Counted from the stretch's first letter, positions 42,619 through 51,451 are shown. The stretch is 58,839 bases of DNA from Candidatus Aquidulcis sp. (GCA_020723385.1 DYIZ01000017.1:1-58839), one strand, 5' to 3'. The notes: a model not told the origin generated them from the letters alone. Numbers and translations are program-made.

Positions 42619-43536
42619 CTAAAACCACCGCCGCCGCCGCAGGAGCCACATCGTTATTGCCGCCAGTCCAGCCCCAAATCCAATGACAAGATAAAACAAT
42701 GCTGGATGTTCTGCAAATGGCATAGTAATGTTCATGCTGAAGAGGGTCGCCAACACCATCAGCGGCAGCGTAAGCACAGTGATGATCGTCAGCAGCCTTA
42801 CCACCTCATCAATGCGATGAGAAGCCAAGGCATCCACTGTATCCGAGAGACCGCTGATGACCTCTGCATACTCGTCCAACATCGAGCACAATTGCGACAG
42901 GTGATCTCCGATGTCTCCCCAATAGGGGTCGAGTTCTTCCTGGATAAAAGGCCAATTTCCACGGATCAAAGCCTCGATCACACTAATTTGAGATCGCAGG
43001 ATCCGCCGCACGGTGATCGTATCCCGCCGCACAACCGCTACCTCGTTCAGCAGGTAACGCGTGTTCTTATCGAAAATCGTCTCTTCGATACGGCGCACAT
43101 TGCGTCCGATGTGATGGACGATGGGGAAGCAATATCCTACCAGGGCATTCAGCAATTGGTAGAGCAGGGGGCTTGCGCCGCGCTCCATCAGCTCGGCTCG
43201 ATAAGTCTCATCCGATTGGGCCTGAGCGAACATATTCGTCAGGGGTTTCAGCTCGTTTCTATGCGATGTTATCAAAGCCCCTCTGGAGAGGAAAATATCT
43301 ATCTCGGCCGGACGGGAAATCCGATCAGCCGGGTCCCAAATGGGTAACTGAACCACCAGAAAGACGTAATTGTGATTTTGGTTGAGCTTGGGTATCTCTA
43401 GCTCGGTGAGACAGTCTTGTAGATTCAGCGGGTGAAAATTCGGAAAGCGGGCTGCAATTTCCTGGATATCTTCTGGAGTGGGATTGGTGATGTTTAGCCA
43501 AGCGGTCTGATTGTGGGTAAGAATGGTTGTGGGCAT
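42619..43536 (-). CDS. CorA-like divalent cation transporter with SMN in place of GMN
   Basis: A 305-residue protein of the CorA superfamily, which forms pentameric Mg2+ or Co2+ channels. The soluble N domain (1-235) ends in long helices (RRDTITVRRILRSQISV). Two C-terminal helices follow (TIITVLTLPLMVLATLF and LFYLVIGFGAGLAAITMWLL) with a basic end RRRRWF. The signature loop after the first helix normally reads Y/G-M-N. Here it is FSMNITMPF, so glycine is replaced by serine. Family members with altered GMN motifs occur among ZntB-like and other transporters, so ion selectivity may differ. It is first gene of a two-gene operon with the GNAT enzyme. Confidence 0.88.
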   Translation of the reverse strand: MPTTILTHNQTAWLNITNPTPEDIQEIAARFPNFHPLNLQDCLTELEIPKLNQNHNYVFLVVQLPIWDPADRISRPAEIDIFLSRGALITSHRNELKPLTNMFAQAQSDETYRAELMERGASPLLYQLLNALVGYCFPIVHHIGRNVRRIEETIFDKNTRYLLNEVAVVRRDTITVRRILRSQISVIEALIRGNWPFIQEELDPYWGDIGDHLSQLCSMLDEYAEVISGLSDTVDALASHRIDEVVRLLTIITVLTLPLMVLATLFSMNITMPFAEHPALFYLVIGFGAGLAAITMWLLRRRRWF

Positions 43537-43652
43537 AGGGGGGATTTTTCAGTGCATCGGTGATTTTATCAATCGGCTGGTGTTGTAGTTTTACTTCCTT
43601 GTCACGTAATCGAGGCCCCATTTGACATCATAGCCTCCATCGAATACCCCGG

Positions 43653-44843
43653 TCAGGGATACGCCAAAAACCCCAATATCGTCTCCGGGAACTTGTCCGT
43701 TGCCAGTAAAAAACCGTAGCCTTCCAGCCGGGCAATCGCTTCCCAGTTGCGCGAGTGATCGTCGTCAATTAACTGAATCTGGATGGGCGGCGCATCGCTG
43801 AAGGTGATGCCGTATTCGGTGAAGACGAATTCCACCAGCCGCTCGACCGTGTTGAATTGTGAATGAGTCGCCCCCTCGCCGAACTGAACCGCCAGGGGAT
43901 CGGCGGCAGGCAGGAGCTGCGTGTCCCCGGGGTAGAAATAATTGATCGCCCAGAAACGCCCGTAATCATCTGCGGGTGTGGCATCGGTGATGCGATACTC
44001 GATGGCCGCGAAGGACACCGTCCCCTGGCTGTTCAGGTTGAAATCGAACAGATGCGCGGCCGGCTTGGGGTTCACCGCAGCCCCATTGGCCTCGTACAGT
44101 GTGACCAGGCGCTGCCCCGCCACAACCAGCGCTTCATCGCTCAGGTTGGTGATGCCGGTCTGGGGAGGAATCTGCGCCATGCGGCTCGTGTCCAGCCGCA
44201 GCTCGCTGAGGTCAGGCTTGATCGTCCCGGAAACCAGATAAGCCAGCATCGCCCCCGGCTTCGTCTCGATGGTGAGAAATGCCCGCTCGCCGGAAAATCC
44301 AATCGCCTCGAAACCCTCGAACCCGGTGAGCTTATTTACGCCCGGCGCGATCAGCGGGATCGTGCGCGGCATCAGCGGAATGTCGGTAAGGTCGTTGATA
44401 TATGCCAAAATTTCCGCCCGATCCAACGCCAGCACAGCCCCGTCGCCGCTGCCGAAGCGGGAGGGATATTGCGGCAGCAGAATCAGCGTGTTGCTGTACC
44501 AGGCCATCCCCGAGATTTCGGCGTTCCGGTCAGAGGCCGCGCCGGCCAGAGGAATGTTGATGACAGGATATTCGATGGGGGATGGGGAACCGCTGGTCGC
44601 AGTGAGTGTAACCGTAGCATGGGCAGCGGTCTGCGTATAGCCAGCGCTGGGCGGCGTCCGGCTGATTGCCGGCAGCGTGCTGTTGATCTCCGCCTCGCCA
44701 GTCGCCGTCGAAGCTGGGGTGGTGACAGTGGTTGCTTGCGCGCCGCCGATCCCCGGTACCTGGCCCGATGGATTGCTCGCCGGGCGGAGGCAGGCGGATA
44801 AGATGAAAATCAAAATGAAGGGGATTAATAATCGGCGGTTCAT
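43653..44843 (-). CDS. Lipoprotein with phytase/esterase-like beta-propeller
   Basis: A 396-residue lipoprotein with a clear lipobox (FILSAC, cysteine near 18) and a Thr/Ser-rich linker to about 85. The rest looks like a beta-propeller: SGMAWYSNTLILLPQYPSR, VNKLTGFEGFEAIGFSGERAFL, then later strands DDYGRFWAINYFYPGD and EGYGFLLATDKFP. This resembles the family described as esterase-like activity of phytase, which often has G-F-E-A/G strand motifs. No confident active site can be named. It is probably transcribed alone; the next gene on this strand starts 117 bases downstream. Confidence 0.72.
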   Translation of the reverse strand: MNRRLLIPFILIFILSACLRPASNPSGQVPGIGGAQATTVTTPASTATGEAEINSTLPAISRTPPSAGYTQTAAHATVTLTATSGSPSPIEYPVINIPLAGAASDRNAEISGMAWYSNTLILLPQYPSRFGSGDGAVLALDRAEILAYINDLTDIPLMPRTIPLIAPGVNKLTGFEGFEAIGFSGERAFLTIETKPGAMLAYLVSGTIKPDLSELRLDTSRMAQIPPQTGITNLSDEALVVAGQRLVTLYEANGAAVNPKPAAHLFDFNLNSQGTVSFAAIEYRITDATPADDYGRFWAINYFYPGDTQLLPAADPLAVQFGEGATHSQFNTVERLVEFVFTEYGITFSDAPPIQIQLIDDDHSRNWEAIARLEGYGFLLATDKFPETILGFLAYP

Positions 44844-44887
44844 AGCATGTCCCCCACGAGTTTATCACCTCACGCCGAGAACGGCAA

Positions 44888-46048
44888 CTACCACAGGCTG
44901 ATTTGGTACGCCGGGCGGTGTCCATCCAACAGAATGAACGGCGCGGCGCGTTTGGCGGCTGCGCCGATCTTCCCCAGCGAGCTGAGATCCCTCAAAAGTC
45001 CTTGCCGCCGCGCCTGCAGGATCGCCTCGGCAGTTTTGAGGCCGATGCCGGGGATGCGCAATAATTCCTGGCGGTCGGCGCGGTTGACCTCGATGGGCTG
45101 GTCGGTGAGATGCGTGCGCGCCCAGGCCAGCTTGGGATCGGCGTCGAGCGGGAGATTCTGCGTCCCGTCGAAAGGCATCTCCTCGATGGAGAATCCGTAA
45201 TCCCGCAGGAGAAACGACGCCTGGTAAAGCCGGTGCTCGCGCACCGGGCTTGTGGGCGGCTGGTTTTCGAGAGGCGTATCGGGAATTGGATTGAAAGCCG
45301 AAAAATAAGCCCGTTTGAGCCGTAACTGCTGGTAGAGACGCTCCGTGGTGTGCAACAATTCGAGATCGGTGTCGCCCACCGCCCCGACGACGAACTGCGT
45401 CACCGAGGAGGGCCAATGGCCGTTCCAGCCTTTGTAGCCGGGCTGTGTGCGCCGGATTTCCTCAACCCATCGCAAGGGTTCGAGCAATTCATCGGTAAAT
45501 TGTTTGAGCGGGGCGAGCGATTGCAGGCGGGCGGTGTTAGGCGCTTCCAGGTTGATGGATACCCGGTCGGCGAGCTGCATGGCGCGCTCGACCTGCGCCC
45601 GTTCCGCGCCGGGCATGATCTTCAAGTGGATGTAGCCGCGGAAGCCCATCTTGTGACGCAGAATTTCGGCGGTGTCAATGAGCTGGTCTTGCGTGCGCAG
45701 CCCGCCGTTGACCACCCCCGAGCTGAGAAACAATCCCTCGGCAATGGATTTTCGGTTGAGCTGCATGAAGGTCTGGGCGAACTCATCCGGGGTGAATGTG
45801 GCGCGGTGGAAGTCACGCCCGGCCCGGAAAGGACAGTAGAAGCAGTTGCGCTCGCAGGCCGAGGTGAGCAGCGTTTTCAACAGTTGGATGCGCTGCCCGT
45901 TGGGCATGACCGCCGGGTGGACAAAGATAGCCTCCTCCTTGCGCGGACTCAACTTGGGGCAAGCCGCGCCCCCAATGGCCGAGATTTCCTCCGAGGGTTC
46001 GAGACTCATTTGGGCCGAGAGCATCTTGATCCGGTTGATGGCGTCCAT
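44888..46048 (-). CDS. Radical SAM protein with C-terminal helix-hairpin-helix (putative DNA modification/repair)
   Basis: A 386-residue enzyme that would bind a 4Fe-4S cluster and S-adenosylmethionine. The cluster motif is C-x3-C-x2-C in CERNCFYCPF (about residue 67). The start MDAINRIKMLSAQM at 46048 is favoured because a consensus promoter for the opposite strand overlaps the longer open frame upstream. The barrel includes LSSGVVNGG and YIHLKIMPGA. The end has a helix-hairpin-helix, LLRIPGIGLKTAEAILQARR, which binds DNA. This pairing matches a known but functionally unsettled family annotated as putative DNA modification or repair radical SAM proteins. A DNA-binding uracil glycosylase partner seen elsewhere is not in this window. 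Confidence 0.88.
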   Translation of the reverse strand: MDAINRIKMLSAQMSLEPSEEISAIGGAACPKLSPRKEEAIFVHPAVMPNGQRIQLLKTLLTSACERNCFYCPFRAGRDFHRATFTPDEFAQTFMQLNRKSIAEGLFLSSGVVNGGLRTQDQLIDTAEILRHKMGFRGYIHLKIMPGAERAQVERAMQLADRVSINLEAPNTARLQSLAPLKQFTDELLEPLRWVEEIRRTQPGYKGWNGHWPSSVTQFVVGAVGDTDLELLHTTERLYQQLRLKRAYFSAFNPIPDTPLENQPPTSPVREHRLYQASFLLRDYGFSIEEMPFDGTQNLPLDADPKLAWARTHLTDQPIEVNRADRQELLRIPGIGLKTAEAILQARRQGLLRDLSSLGKIGAAAKRAAPFILLDGHRPAYQISLW

Positions 46049-46091
46049 ACCTTGATTATAGAACATCTGCTCTAAAAGGTCAATGGAATCC

Positions 46092-46119
46092 TTGACAATT
46101 TCCAGCATTGCCGTATAAT
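46092..46119 (+). promoter_or_regulatory. Consensus sigma-70-type promoter for the T-box leader
   Basis: TTGACA at 46092-46097 and TATAAT at 46114-46119, spacer 16. Both hexamers are perfect. Transcription would start near 46126, just before the T-box stem I. Confidence 0.88.
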
Positions 46120-46371
46120 TTCGCCTAACTTAATAATCAAAGACTGTGAAGAGGATGAGTAAGCGCCGAAACAGCGGTACAGAGAGCGGTAATGTGATGG
46201 TTCGCCATCCAGATGAAAATCCCGCCCGCCAGCCAGCGCCGAATGGACCTCAGAGTTGCAGGGCAAACGTGACACCACCAGTAGCCCGCGCCGGAACTGC
46301 CACCGTTATCAGGGTAAAGTCTCTTAGTCGCCCAGACTAGCAGACGAAAATGAGTGAGGCTGGCTTTTTGT

Positions 46372-46400
46372 AATCCCGTCGCAACACCGGCGGGATTTTT
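46372..46400 (+). terminator. Extra intrinsic terminator-like hairpin inside the T-box leader
   Basis: Stem AATCCCGTCG / CGGCGGGATT (10 bp, one G-U) with loop CAACAC, followed by TTTT. It lies about 95 bases before the T-box motif and has no antiterminator partner that I can see. Confidence 0.65.
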
Positions 46401-46419
46401 CGTTAATGGCCTACTGCCT

Positions 46420-46468
46420 CTGGATTGCGGACTTTAGTCCGCAAGGCAGACTGAAGTCTGCAATCCAG
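46420..46468. repeat. Three-way-junction palindromic element in the T-box leader
   Basis: Outer arms CTGGATT / AATCCAG enclose two perfect hairpins, GCGGACTTTAGTCCGC and GCAGACTGAAGTCTGC. Total length is 49 bases. It looks like a small dispersed element inserted between the leader's sensing and antiterminator parts. Confidence 0.75.
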
Positions 46469-46511
46469 GTTCAGAAAACCAGGTTCAGCCTAACCAGGGT
46501 GGCACCACGGA

Positions 46512-46550
46512 CCGCGCGTTCGTCCCTATTGAGGACAGACGCGCGGTTTT
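46512..46550 (+). terminator. T-box-controlled terminator
   Basis: Stem CCGCGCGTTCGTCC with GGACAGACGCGCGG (14 bp, two mismatched positions) and TTTTG tail. The T-box motif immediately upstream provides the alternative pairing. Confidence 0.9.
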
Positions 46551-46561
46551 GTTTATCCAAC

Positions 46562-46622
46562 CGTAAAACGCAATGCGTAAAACGTAAGGCGCCCTTTACG
46601 GATTACGTTTTACGTTTTACGA
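46562..46622. repeat. AT-rich palindromic repeat between T-box terminator and trpB2
   Basis: Direct and inverted copies of CGTAAAACG / CGTTTTACG, with arms GTAAAACGTAA and TTACGTTTTAC. It may form a cruciform or a long RNA hairpin 48 bases before the trpB2 start. Confidence 0.75.
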
Positions 46623-46669
46623 CCCTTCTGACCCTTCTCATACTCACCCAAACCGAAAGGAACCATCCC

Positions 46670-48046
46670 ATGTCTACCACTCCCTCTACCCAAACCCGCT
46701 TTTTACTAAACGAATCCGATCTTCCGAAGAATTGGTACAACATCAACGCCGATTCGCCTGTGCCGCCTGCGCCGGTGCTGCACCCGCAAACTTTGGAGCC
46801 GGTCACGCCGGATTTCCTGGGCGTGCTTTTCCCGATGGAATTGATTATGCAAGAGGTCAGCGCCGAACGGTATATCGAAATCCCCGAACCGGTGCGCGAA
46901 ATCTACAAGCTGTGGCGGCCCACCCCGCTCATCCGCGCCCGCCGTCTCGAACTGGCGTTGGGAACACCGGCGCACATTTATTATAAAAACGAGGGCGTCT
47001 CACCCGTGGGCAGCCACAAGCCCAATACGGCGGTGGCGCAGGCATTTTACAACAAAGCCGCCGGGACACGCGCCCTCACCACCGAGACCGGCGCCGGGCA
47101 GTGGGGGTCGGCGCTGGCGATGGCCTGCAATTTCTTCGGCCTCGAGCTGGAAGTGTACATGGTCAATGTGTCTTACCAGCAAAAACCTTACCGCCGGATT
47201 TTGATGGAGACCTTCGGGGCGCAGGTTTTTTCCAGCCCCACCGACCGCACCGCTTATGGCCGCTCGGTGCTGGCCCGCAACGGGAAGAATCCCGGCTCGC
47301 TGGGCATCGCCATCTCGGAGGCGGTCGAGGTGGCTGCCACATCCGAGGGGGCCAAGAAATATAGCCTGGGATCGGTGCTCAACCATGTGCTGCTCCACCA
47401 GACTGTCATCGGCGAAGAGGCGCTCAAGCAGATGGACCTGGCTGGCGAATATCCCGATGTGGTCATCGGCTGTGTGGGGGGCGGCTCGAACTTTGGCGGG
47501 ATTGCCTTCCCCTTCCTGCGGCAGAATCTGCGGGAAGGCCAGCGCACCCGGCTGGTGGCTGTCGAGCCGACGGCGACGCCCTCGCTGACCAAGGGCGTGT
47601 ACACCTTCGATTATGGCGACACGGCCAAGATGGCGCCGGTGGTCAAGATGCACACCCTCGGGCACGATTTCGTCCCGCCGCCCATCCACGCCGGCGGCTT
47701 GCGCTATCATGGGATGGCGCCGAGCCTGTGCGCGTTGTACGATGCCGGATACATCGAAGCAGTCGCCGTGCCGCAATTGGCAACATTCGATGCAGCAGTG
47801 TTGTTCACCCGCACCGAAGGTTTGATCCCGGCCCCTGAGTCGTCGCACGCCATCCGCGCCGCGATTGACGAGGCGCTGGATGCCCGTGAGAAAGGCGAAA
47901 AACGGGTGATCCTCTTCAACCTGTCGGGAAATGGCTTTTTCGACATGACTTCTTATCAGGCTTATCTCTCCGGGCAACTGGAAGATTATGCTTACCCCGA
48001 AGAGGCGATCAAAGCCTCGATGGCGCATCTCCCCCAGGTTGCGTAA
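46670..48046 (+). CDS. trpB2: Tryptophan synthase beta chain, TrpB2 type
   Basis: A 458-residue PLP enzyme that joins indole and serine to make tryptophan. ATG 46670 lies after AAAGGA and after the T-box terminator; the open frame upstream is leader RNA. The longer N-terminal part ([18 protein letters not shown] and [12 protein letters not shown]) is that of the TrpB2 subgroup, which is not bound to a TrpA partner as canonical TrpB is. The PLP lysine is K117 in VGSHKPNTA. The indole and phosphate-binding regions are TETGAGQWG and [11 protein letters not shown]. No trpA or other trp gene adjoins it, so it is an orphan, probably used to salvage indole. Its control by a tryptophan T-box supports the role. 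Confidence 0.95.
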   Translation: MSTTPSTQTRFLLNESDLPKNWYNINADSPVPPAPVLHPQTLEPVTPDFLGVLFPMELIMQEVSAERYIEIPEPVREIYKLWRPTPLIRARRLELALGTPAHIYYKNEGVSPVGSHKPNTAVAQAFYNKAAGTRALTTETGAGQWGSALAMACNFFGLELEVYMVNVSYQQKPYRRILMETFGAQVFSSPTDRTAYGRSVLARNGKNPGSLGIAISEAVEVAATSEGAKKYSLGSVLNHVLLHQTVIGEEALKQMDLAGEYPDVVIGCVGGGSNFGGIAFPFLRQNLREGQRTRLVAVEPTATPSLTKGVYTFDYGDTAKMAPVVKMHTLGHDFVPPPIHAGGLRYHGMAPSLCALYDAGYIEAVAVPQLATFDAAVLFTRTEGLIPAPESSHAIRAAIDEALDAREKGEKRVILFNLSGNGFFDMTSYQAYLSGQLEDYAYPEEAIKASMAHLPQVA

Positions 48047-48054
48047 AAGAAGAA

Positions 48055-48105
48055 CCGAAATTTGATGTTCGTCCGTGCGAAGCACGGACGAACATCAAAT
48101 TTCGG
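48055..48105. terminator. Perfect 51-base palindrome between converging genes
   Basis: A 24-bp perfect stem (arm starts CCGAAATTTGATGTTCG) with loop GAA. It lies between the converging trpB2 and HExxH/NHL genes and likely ends transcription on both strands, although the U-tract is short. It may also be a dispersed palindromic element. Confidence 0.75.
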
Positions 48106-48113
48106 GGTATTCA

Positions 48114-51100
48114 TCAGTCATCTTTCCGCACGAGCGGCAGGTAAATCCGAAAAACCGGCTGCACTGTCACGACCCGCTGGTTGCCAGTGTCGGCGACGAT
48201 GATAGTGCCATCGGCGGCGACGGCTGCCCCTTGCGGGGCGTTGAAATTGCCGGTGTAGCCGTCGTTGGGATGGGTATATTCGGCGACGAAGCTCCCATTG
48301 GGATTCAATTCGACGATGCGGTTGTTGCCGGTGTCGGCGACGAAGATGTGGCCGTTGGGGGCGACGGCAATCCCGGTGGGGGCGTTGAGACCGGCGGTGA
48401 AGCTGCCAGCCCAGGCCAGGTTGACGCCGTCGAAATCGAGGGCTGCCACCCGGTTGTTGCCGCTGTCCACCACGAGCAGCCGACCAGCCGCGTCGAAGGC
48501 GATCCCTTGCGGCCCGGAGAATTGCCCCTCCCCGGAGCCGGAAGTCCCGAACTCGGCCAGGAAATTTCCGATAGAGTCGAATACTTGAATACGGTCGTTG
48601 CCGCTGTCGGCGACGAGAAAATGATTACAGTCGTTGCTGTTGCCCACGCGGGGGATGTTGCTGATGCGCAGCTCATCTATCAGGGCGTCAGCCTGAGAAT
48701 CGCGAAAAAGGGAACTTCCTATGTACATCTCGTTAGCTAAACTGTCGGGTGGGTGGGCGTCAGTGCGGCTATCACGGAGGATTCCATCCACGTACAAGTA
48801 AATGCGCGTCCCCTGCCAGACAGCCGCGACATGATGCCACTCGCCAGCTTGCCAGAAGCCCACCCAATAGGCAGTTCCATATTCTTGAGAGCTATCCCAC
48901 AGGATGAAACGCAGGTTATTGCCGCCATCCTTCGTGATCGTCAGCCGATTCGTATCCCCGTAGCCAGTATCCAGGAAATTGTGATTCAGGTTGTCATCGC
49001 CATTCCAATCAGGCCGCAGCCAGAATTCGATAGCTCCCTGAGCGCGGTCGAGGTTGGTATTCGTGATGTAAGTCAGCGTATCTGCATTATCAATAAGCAC
49101 ACCCTGTCCGTAGCGGCCTGTGGTGAAAGTCGTGCCGCTATAGACGCCGGTCTCGCCTTGTTCGCCGGTGTAGTTGTTGTCGAAATGTAATAACAGGAGG
49201 GTATTGGGATCATCGGTGAGCGGCCCCTCGACGGAGCAGGCCGGCCCCCAGGAGGCCACGCCCGCCGGGGCGTCGAATTGCCCCGGGCCGGAGCCGTATT
49301 CGCCAAACTCGAAGATAGGATCGCCAGACTGCGTGGCGATGCGCACCGATTGGCGTGAGTCATACCCATCGCCTGGGTGGCTGATGAGCAGGCGTCCATT
49401 GGCGTCCAACGCCAGGAAGCTGGAATAATCGAGGTGGTATTCTACTGATCCGAGGTTTTGGAGATAACGTCCATCGGCGGCCTGCTTCAGAAGAGCATAC
49501 CATGAATCATGGGAGAGCACGATCCGCTCCTGGTTGGGAGCGATCACCAGCGAGACGGGCGCAATCCCGTCGGGGAACCATACCGGGGCGCTGAAGCCGC
49601 TCTGCCGCCCGGCGCTGTCTACTGCGACGATGGTGTAGATATGCCCGCCATAATTTATATCAGGGAAAATTTCGTCGTAACAAGGCCCGCTCACGGTATC
49701 GCTGACAACCCGGTAGATGTAATCTGGCGGGTCGGCGCGGTAGATGATGTAGCCAGCCGCGCCGTGAACCGGATTCCAGCATAGGTGAGCGTCGAAGCCC
49801 TGCACGCGGGCGGCGGTGACTTCTGGGCTGGCAGGCGCGCCGCTTGGAGGTACATGGGAAGTGATTGTGAACGTGTGGCTGATGGTGTCGCCGGCCCAAT
49901 ACGCCAGGTTGAAGTCGGAGATGTCCATCCAGCGGAATTCTTCGTGATCGGGAGAGACGATGCGCAGCAGAAAGCGATTCTGCACACCGATAATGTCCAC
50001 AGCCCCGAAAGGGTTGTCGTGGAGCGCGTGGCCGGTAGCGGTGGTCGTACCGCCGTTAGCGGAACGGTTAGCGAGCAGGATGCGACCATCTGCGCCGGTT
50101 GTGCCGGTAATCTCGGGGGTGTTGTTGATACCAATGCGCCCATACGAGTCTGGCGCATCTTGCCGTTGAAACAAGGCGATCTGGATCCCCGGGGCGGGAT
50201 TTCCCTGGCTGTCGAGAATGAGCAGGTAGTTTTCTTGGGGTATGTCGAATTGGTATGCGCCATAATAGCCATTGCGGTAGCCAATGTTCGATGCGGCGCC
50301 GCCGGCGGTGTGGCTGCCAAAAATATGGCTGCCGGGATCGTTCATTGCGTCAGGGGTTGCCCACTCGAAGCCAAAATTCGCCGCGCGTCCCGACTGGTTC
50401 AGAACATAGACTTCAGTCGGGTAAATGTTACTGGCGTATAAATCAATCAGCGCCATCTGGTGCGCCATTTCGTGGATCAACCCCCAATCAATGTCGCTGG
50501 GGGGATCGTAATAGCCGCTGGCTCCGCGGCGGTAATCGGCGTCCACGAACCAGCCGCCGTCGTGCAAGAAGTCGTTGCTGGGGTAGGCAATGGAAATTTC
50601 GATGGTGTTAATGCGCACGCGGGCGGCAGAACCGGCATTGGCAAATGCCTGGTTCATCGCCGCCATCTGTTTTTGCAGCCAGTCTTCTGCCGAAAAGGGC
50701 AGCGTGTCGGTCACTGGCGTATTGTAGGCGGCGTACATCTGCGGCGTGACGTAGAAGCCGAAACTCATGGCGTTGGTGGGATCGGTAAGCTGGTTGTTGA
50801 CTTCGTAGGATTCGACGATTTCATCATCGGGGTCGGCGATAAACCCGATGGTATGGTTTCCCAACAGGCGCTGCTCATCGGGTGAAAGGGTGTGCGCCCA
50901 AGGCCATTGATACGTTGTCGTGATTGCTTCGCCGGGAGCCAGCGCGGGGAGTGTGCCGGTCGAAACGGTTGCGCCGTCAATTTGCCAGGCGTAACCGGAT
51001 GCCGGGGCGGGATCAACGCCTTTGTTGACGATATGGGCTGTGAAGGTCACGATTTCGCCAGGCGCGGGCCAGCGCTTCTCATCCTCTGTGCCGGGGCAGA

Positions 51101-51329
51101 GGAAGGGGATGCCTGGCTGCCCCGGCACATCCCAGGGGTATTCCACACAGTAGGCTTTGTACATTGGCGCGCGGTTGATGAAGGTCACGTCGAGATCGGG
51201 GCCGGGAGGCTGAGTGAGACCGCCGCCGGCAAGGGCAGGCTGGGCAGCAGAAACCAACCATTGCGCCAACCCGATGAGGGCGATTGCAAGGGTCATCGAG
51301 AGGAGTAATGCCAGGTATGAGCGTTTCAT
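48114..51329 (-). CDS. Exported HExxH protein with CARDB, NHL propeller interrupted by LamG, and YLP tail
   Basis: A 1071-residue secreted protein. A signal peptide is followed by a CARDB-like domain (about 50-175, FTAHIVNKGVDPAP). Next comes a segment with LIHEMAHQMALIDLY near residue 285, an HExxH zinc-protease-like motif; the third ligand was not identified. A carboxypeptidase-regulatory or Ig-like region and FN3 domain lead to an NHL beta-propeller. A LamG/concanavalin-like domain (about 705-895, EFWLRPDW, WHHVAAVWQGTRIYLYVDG) is inserted between the two halves of one NHL blade; GPGQFDAPAGVASWG precedes it and FLVADSGNDRIQVFD resumes the propeller after it. The end is FRIYLPLVRKDD. It is likely a cell-surface peptidase or adhesin. 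Confidence 0.82.
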   Translation of the reverse strand: MKRSYLALLLSMTLAIALIGLAQWLVSAAQPALAGGGLTQPPGPDLDVTFINRAPMYKAYCVEYPWDVPGQPGIPFLCPGTEDEKRWPAPGEIVTFTAHIVNKGVDPAPASGYAWQIDGATVSTGTLPALAPGEAITTTYQWPWAHTLSPDEQRLLGNHTIGFIADPDDEIVESYEVNNQLTDPTNAMSFGFYVTPQMYAAYNTPVTDTLPFSAEDWLQKQMAAMNQAFANAGSAARVRINTIEISIAYPSNDFLHDGGWFVDADYRRGASGYYDPPSDIDWGLIHEMAHQMALIDLYASNIYPTEVYVLNQSGRAANFGFEWATPDAMNDPGSHIFGSHTAGGAASNIGYRNGYYGAYQFDIPQENYLLILDSQGNPAPGIQIALFQRQDAPDSYGRIGINNTPEITGTTGADGRILLANRSANGGTTTATGHALHDNPFGAVDIIGVQNRFLLRIVSPDHEEFRWMDISDFNLAYWAGDTISHTFTITSHVPPSGAPASPEVTAARVQGFDAHLCWNPVHGAAGYIIYRADPPDYIYRVVSDTVSGPCYDEIFPDINYGGHIYTIVAVDSAGRQSGFSAPVWFPDGIAPVSLVIAPNQERIVLSHDSWYALLKQAADGRYLQNLGSVEYHLDYSSFLALDANGRLLISHPGDGYDSRQSVRIATQSGDPIFEFGEYGSGPGQFDAPAGVASWGPACSVEGPLTDDPNTLLLLHFDNNYTGEQGETGVYSGTTFTTGRYGQGVLIDNADTLTYITNTNLDRAQGAIEFWLRPDWNGDDNLNHNFLDTGYGDTNRLTITKDGGNNLRFILWDSSQEYGTAYWVGFWQAGEWHHVAAVWQGTRIYLYVDGILRDSRTDAHPPDSLANEMYIGSSLFRDSQADALIDELRISNIPRVGNSNDCNHFLVADSGNDRIQVFDSIGNFLAEFGTSGSGEGQFSGPQGIAFDAAGRLLVVDSGNNRVAALDFDGVNLAWAGSFTAGLNAPTGIAVAPNGHIFVADTGNNRIVELNPNGSFVAEYTHPNDGYTGNFNAPQGAAVAADGTIIVADTGNQRVVTVQPVFRIYLPLVRKDD

Positions 51330-51424
51330 ATTTCTTTCGATCCTATCGGGTCATGTTATGCCAGGTGAAAGCCGTATCTTCTTTGCTTCAGGATACCTGA
51401 TTGATGTGACAGGGGAGTGACAAT

Positions 51425-51451
51425 GTGGGTCGGATTGCCAATCCGACCCAC
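51425..51451. repeat. 27-bp palindromic repeat, copy 3
   Basis: Perfect palindrome with core GTCGGATTGCCAATCCGAC and outer GTGG/CCAC. Compared with copies 1 and 2, an A-T pair in the stem has become G-C on both sides, a compensatory change. Confidence 0.85.

Larger units (their letters stand above)
46141..46550 (+). promoter_or_regulatory. Tryptophan-type T-box riboswitch leader
   Basis: A T-box leader that reads uncharged tRNA-Trp. Stem I shows AGTA (46158-46161) and AGAGAGC (46181-46187). The specifier loop has codon TGG at 46244-46246 inside GAATGGACC, closed by GAGG/CCTC and GCGC/GCGC. CCGTTATC (about 46303) and GAGTGAGG (about 46352) are further T-box landmarks. The T-box proper, AGGGTGGCACCACGG, is at 46496-46510; its TGGC would pair with G-CCA, fitting the G discriminator of tRNA-Trp. 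The terminator 46512-46550 (14-bp stem, then TTTTG) competes with the antiterminator. About 130 bases of extra sequence, including another terminator and a palindrome, separate the upstream domain from the antiterminator. Confidence 0.9.

Noticed and set aside
47000-48085. Minus-strand open frame of 361 codons opposite trpB2
   Set aside because: Antisense to a well-supported TrpB2 gene and runs into the palindrome at 48055.
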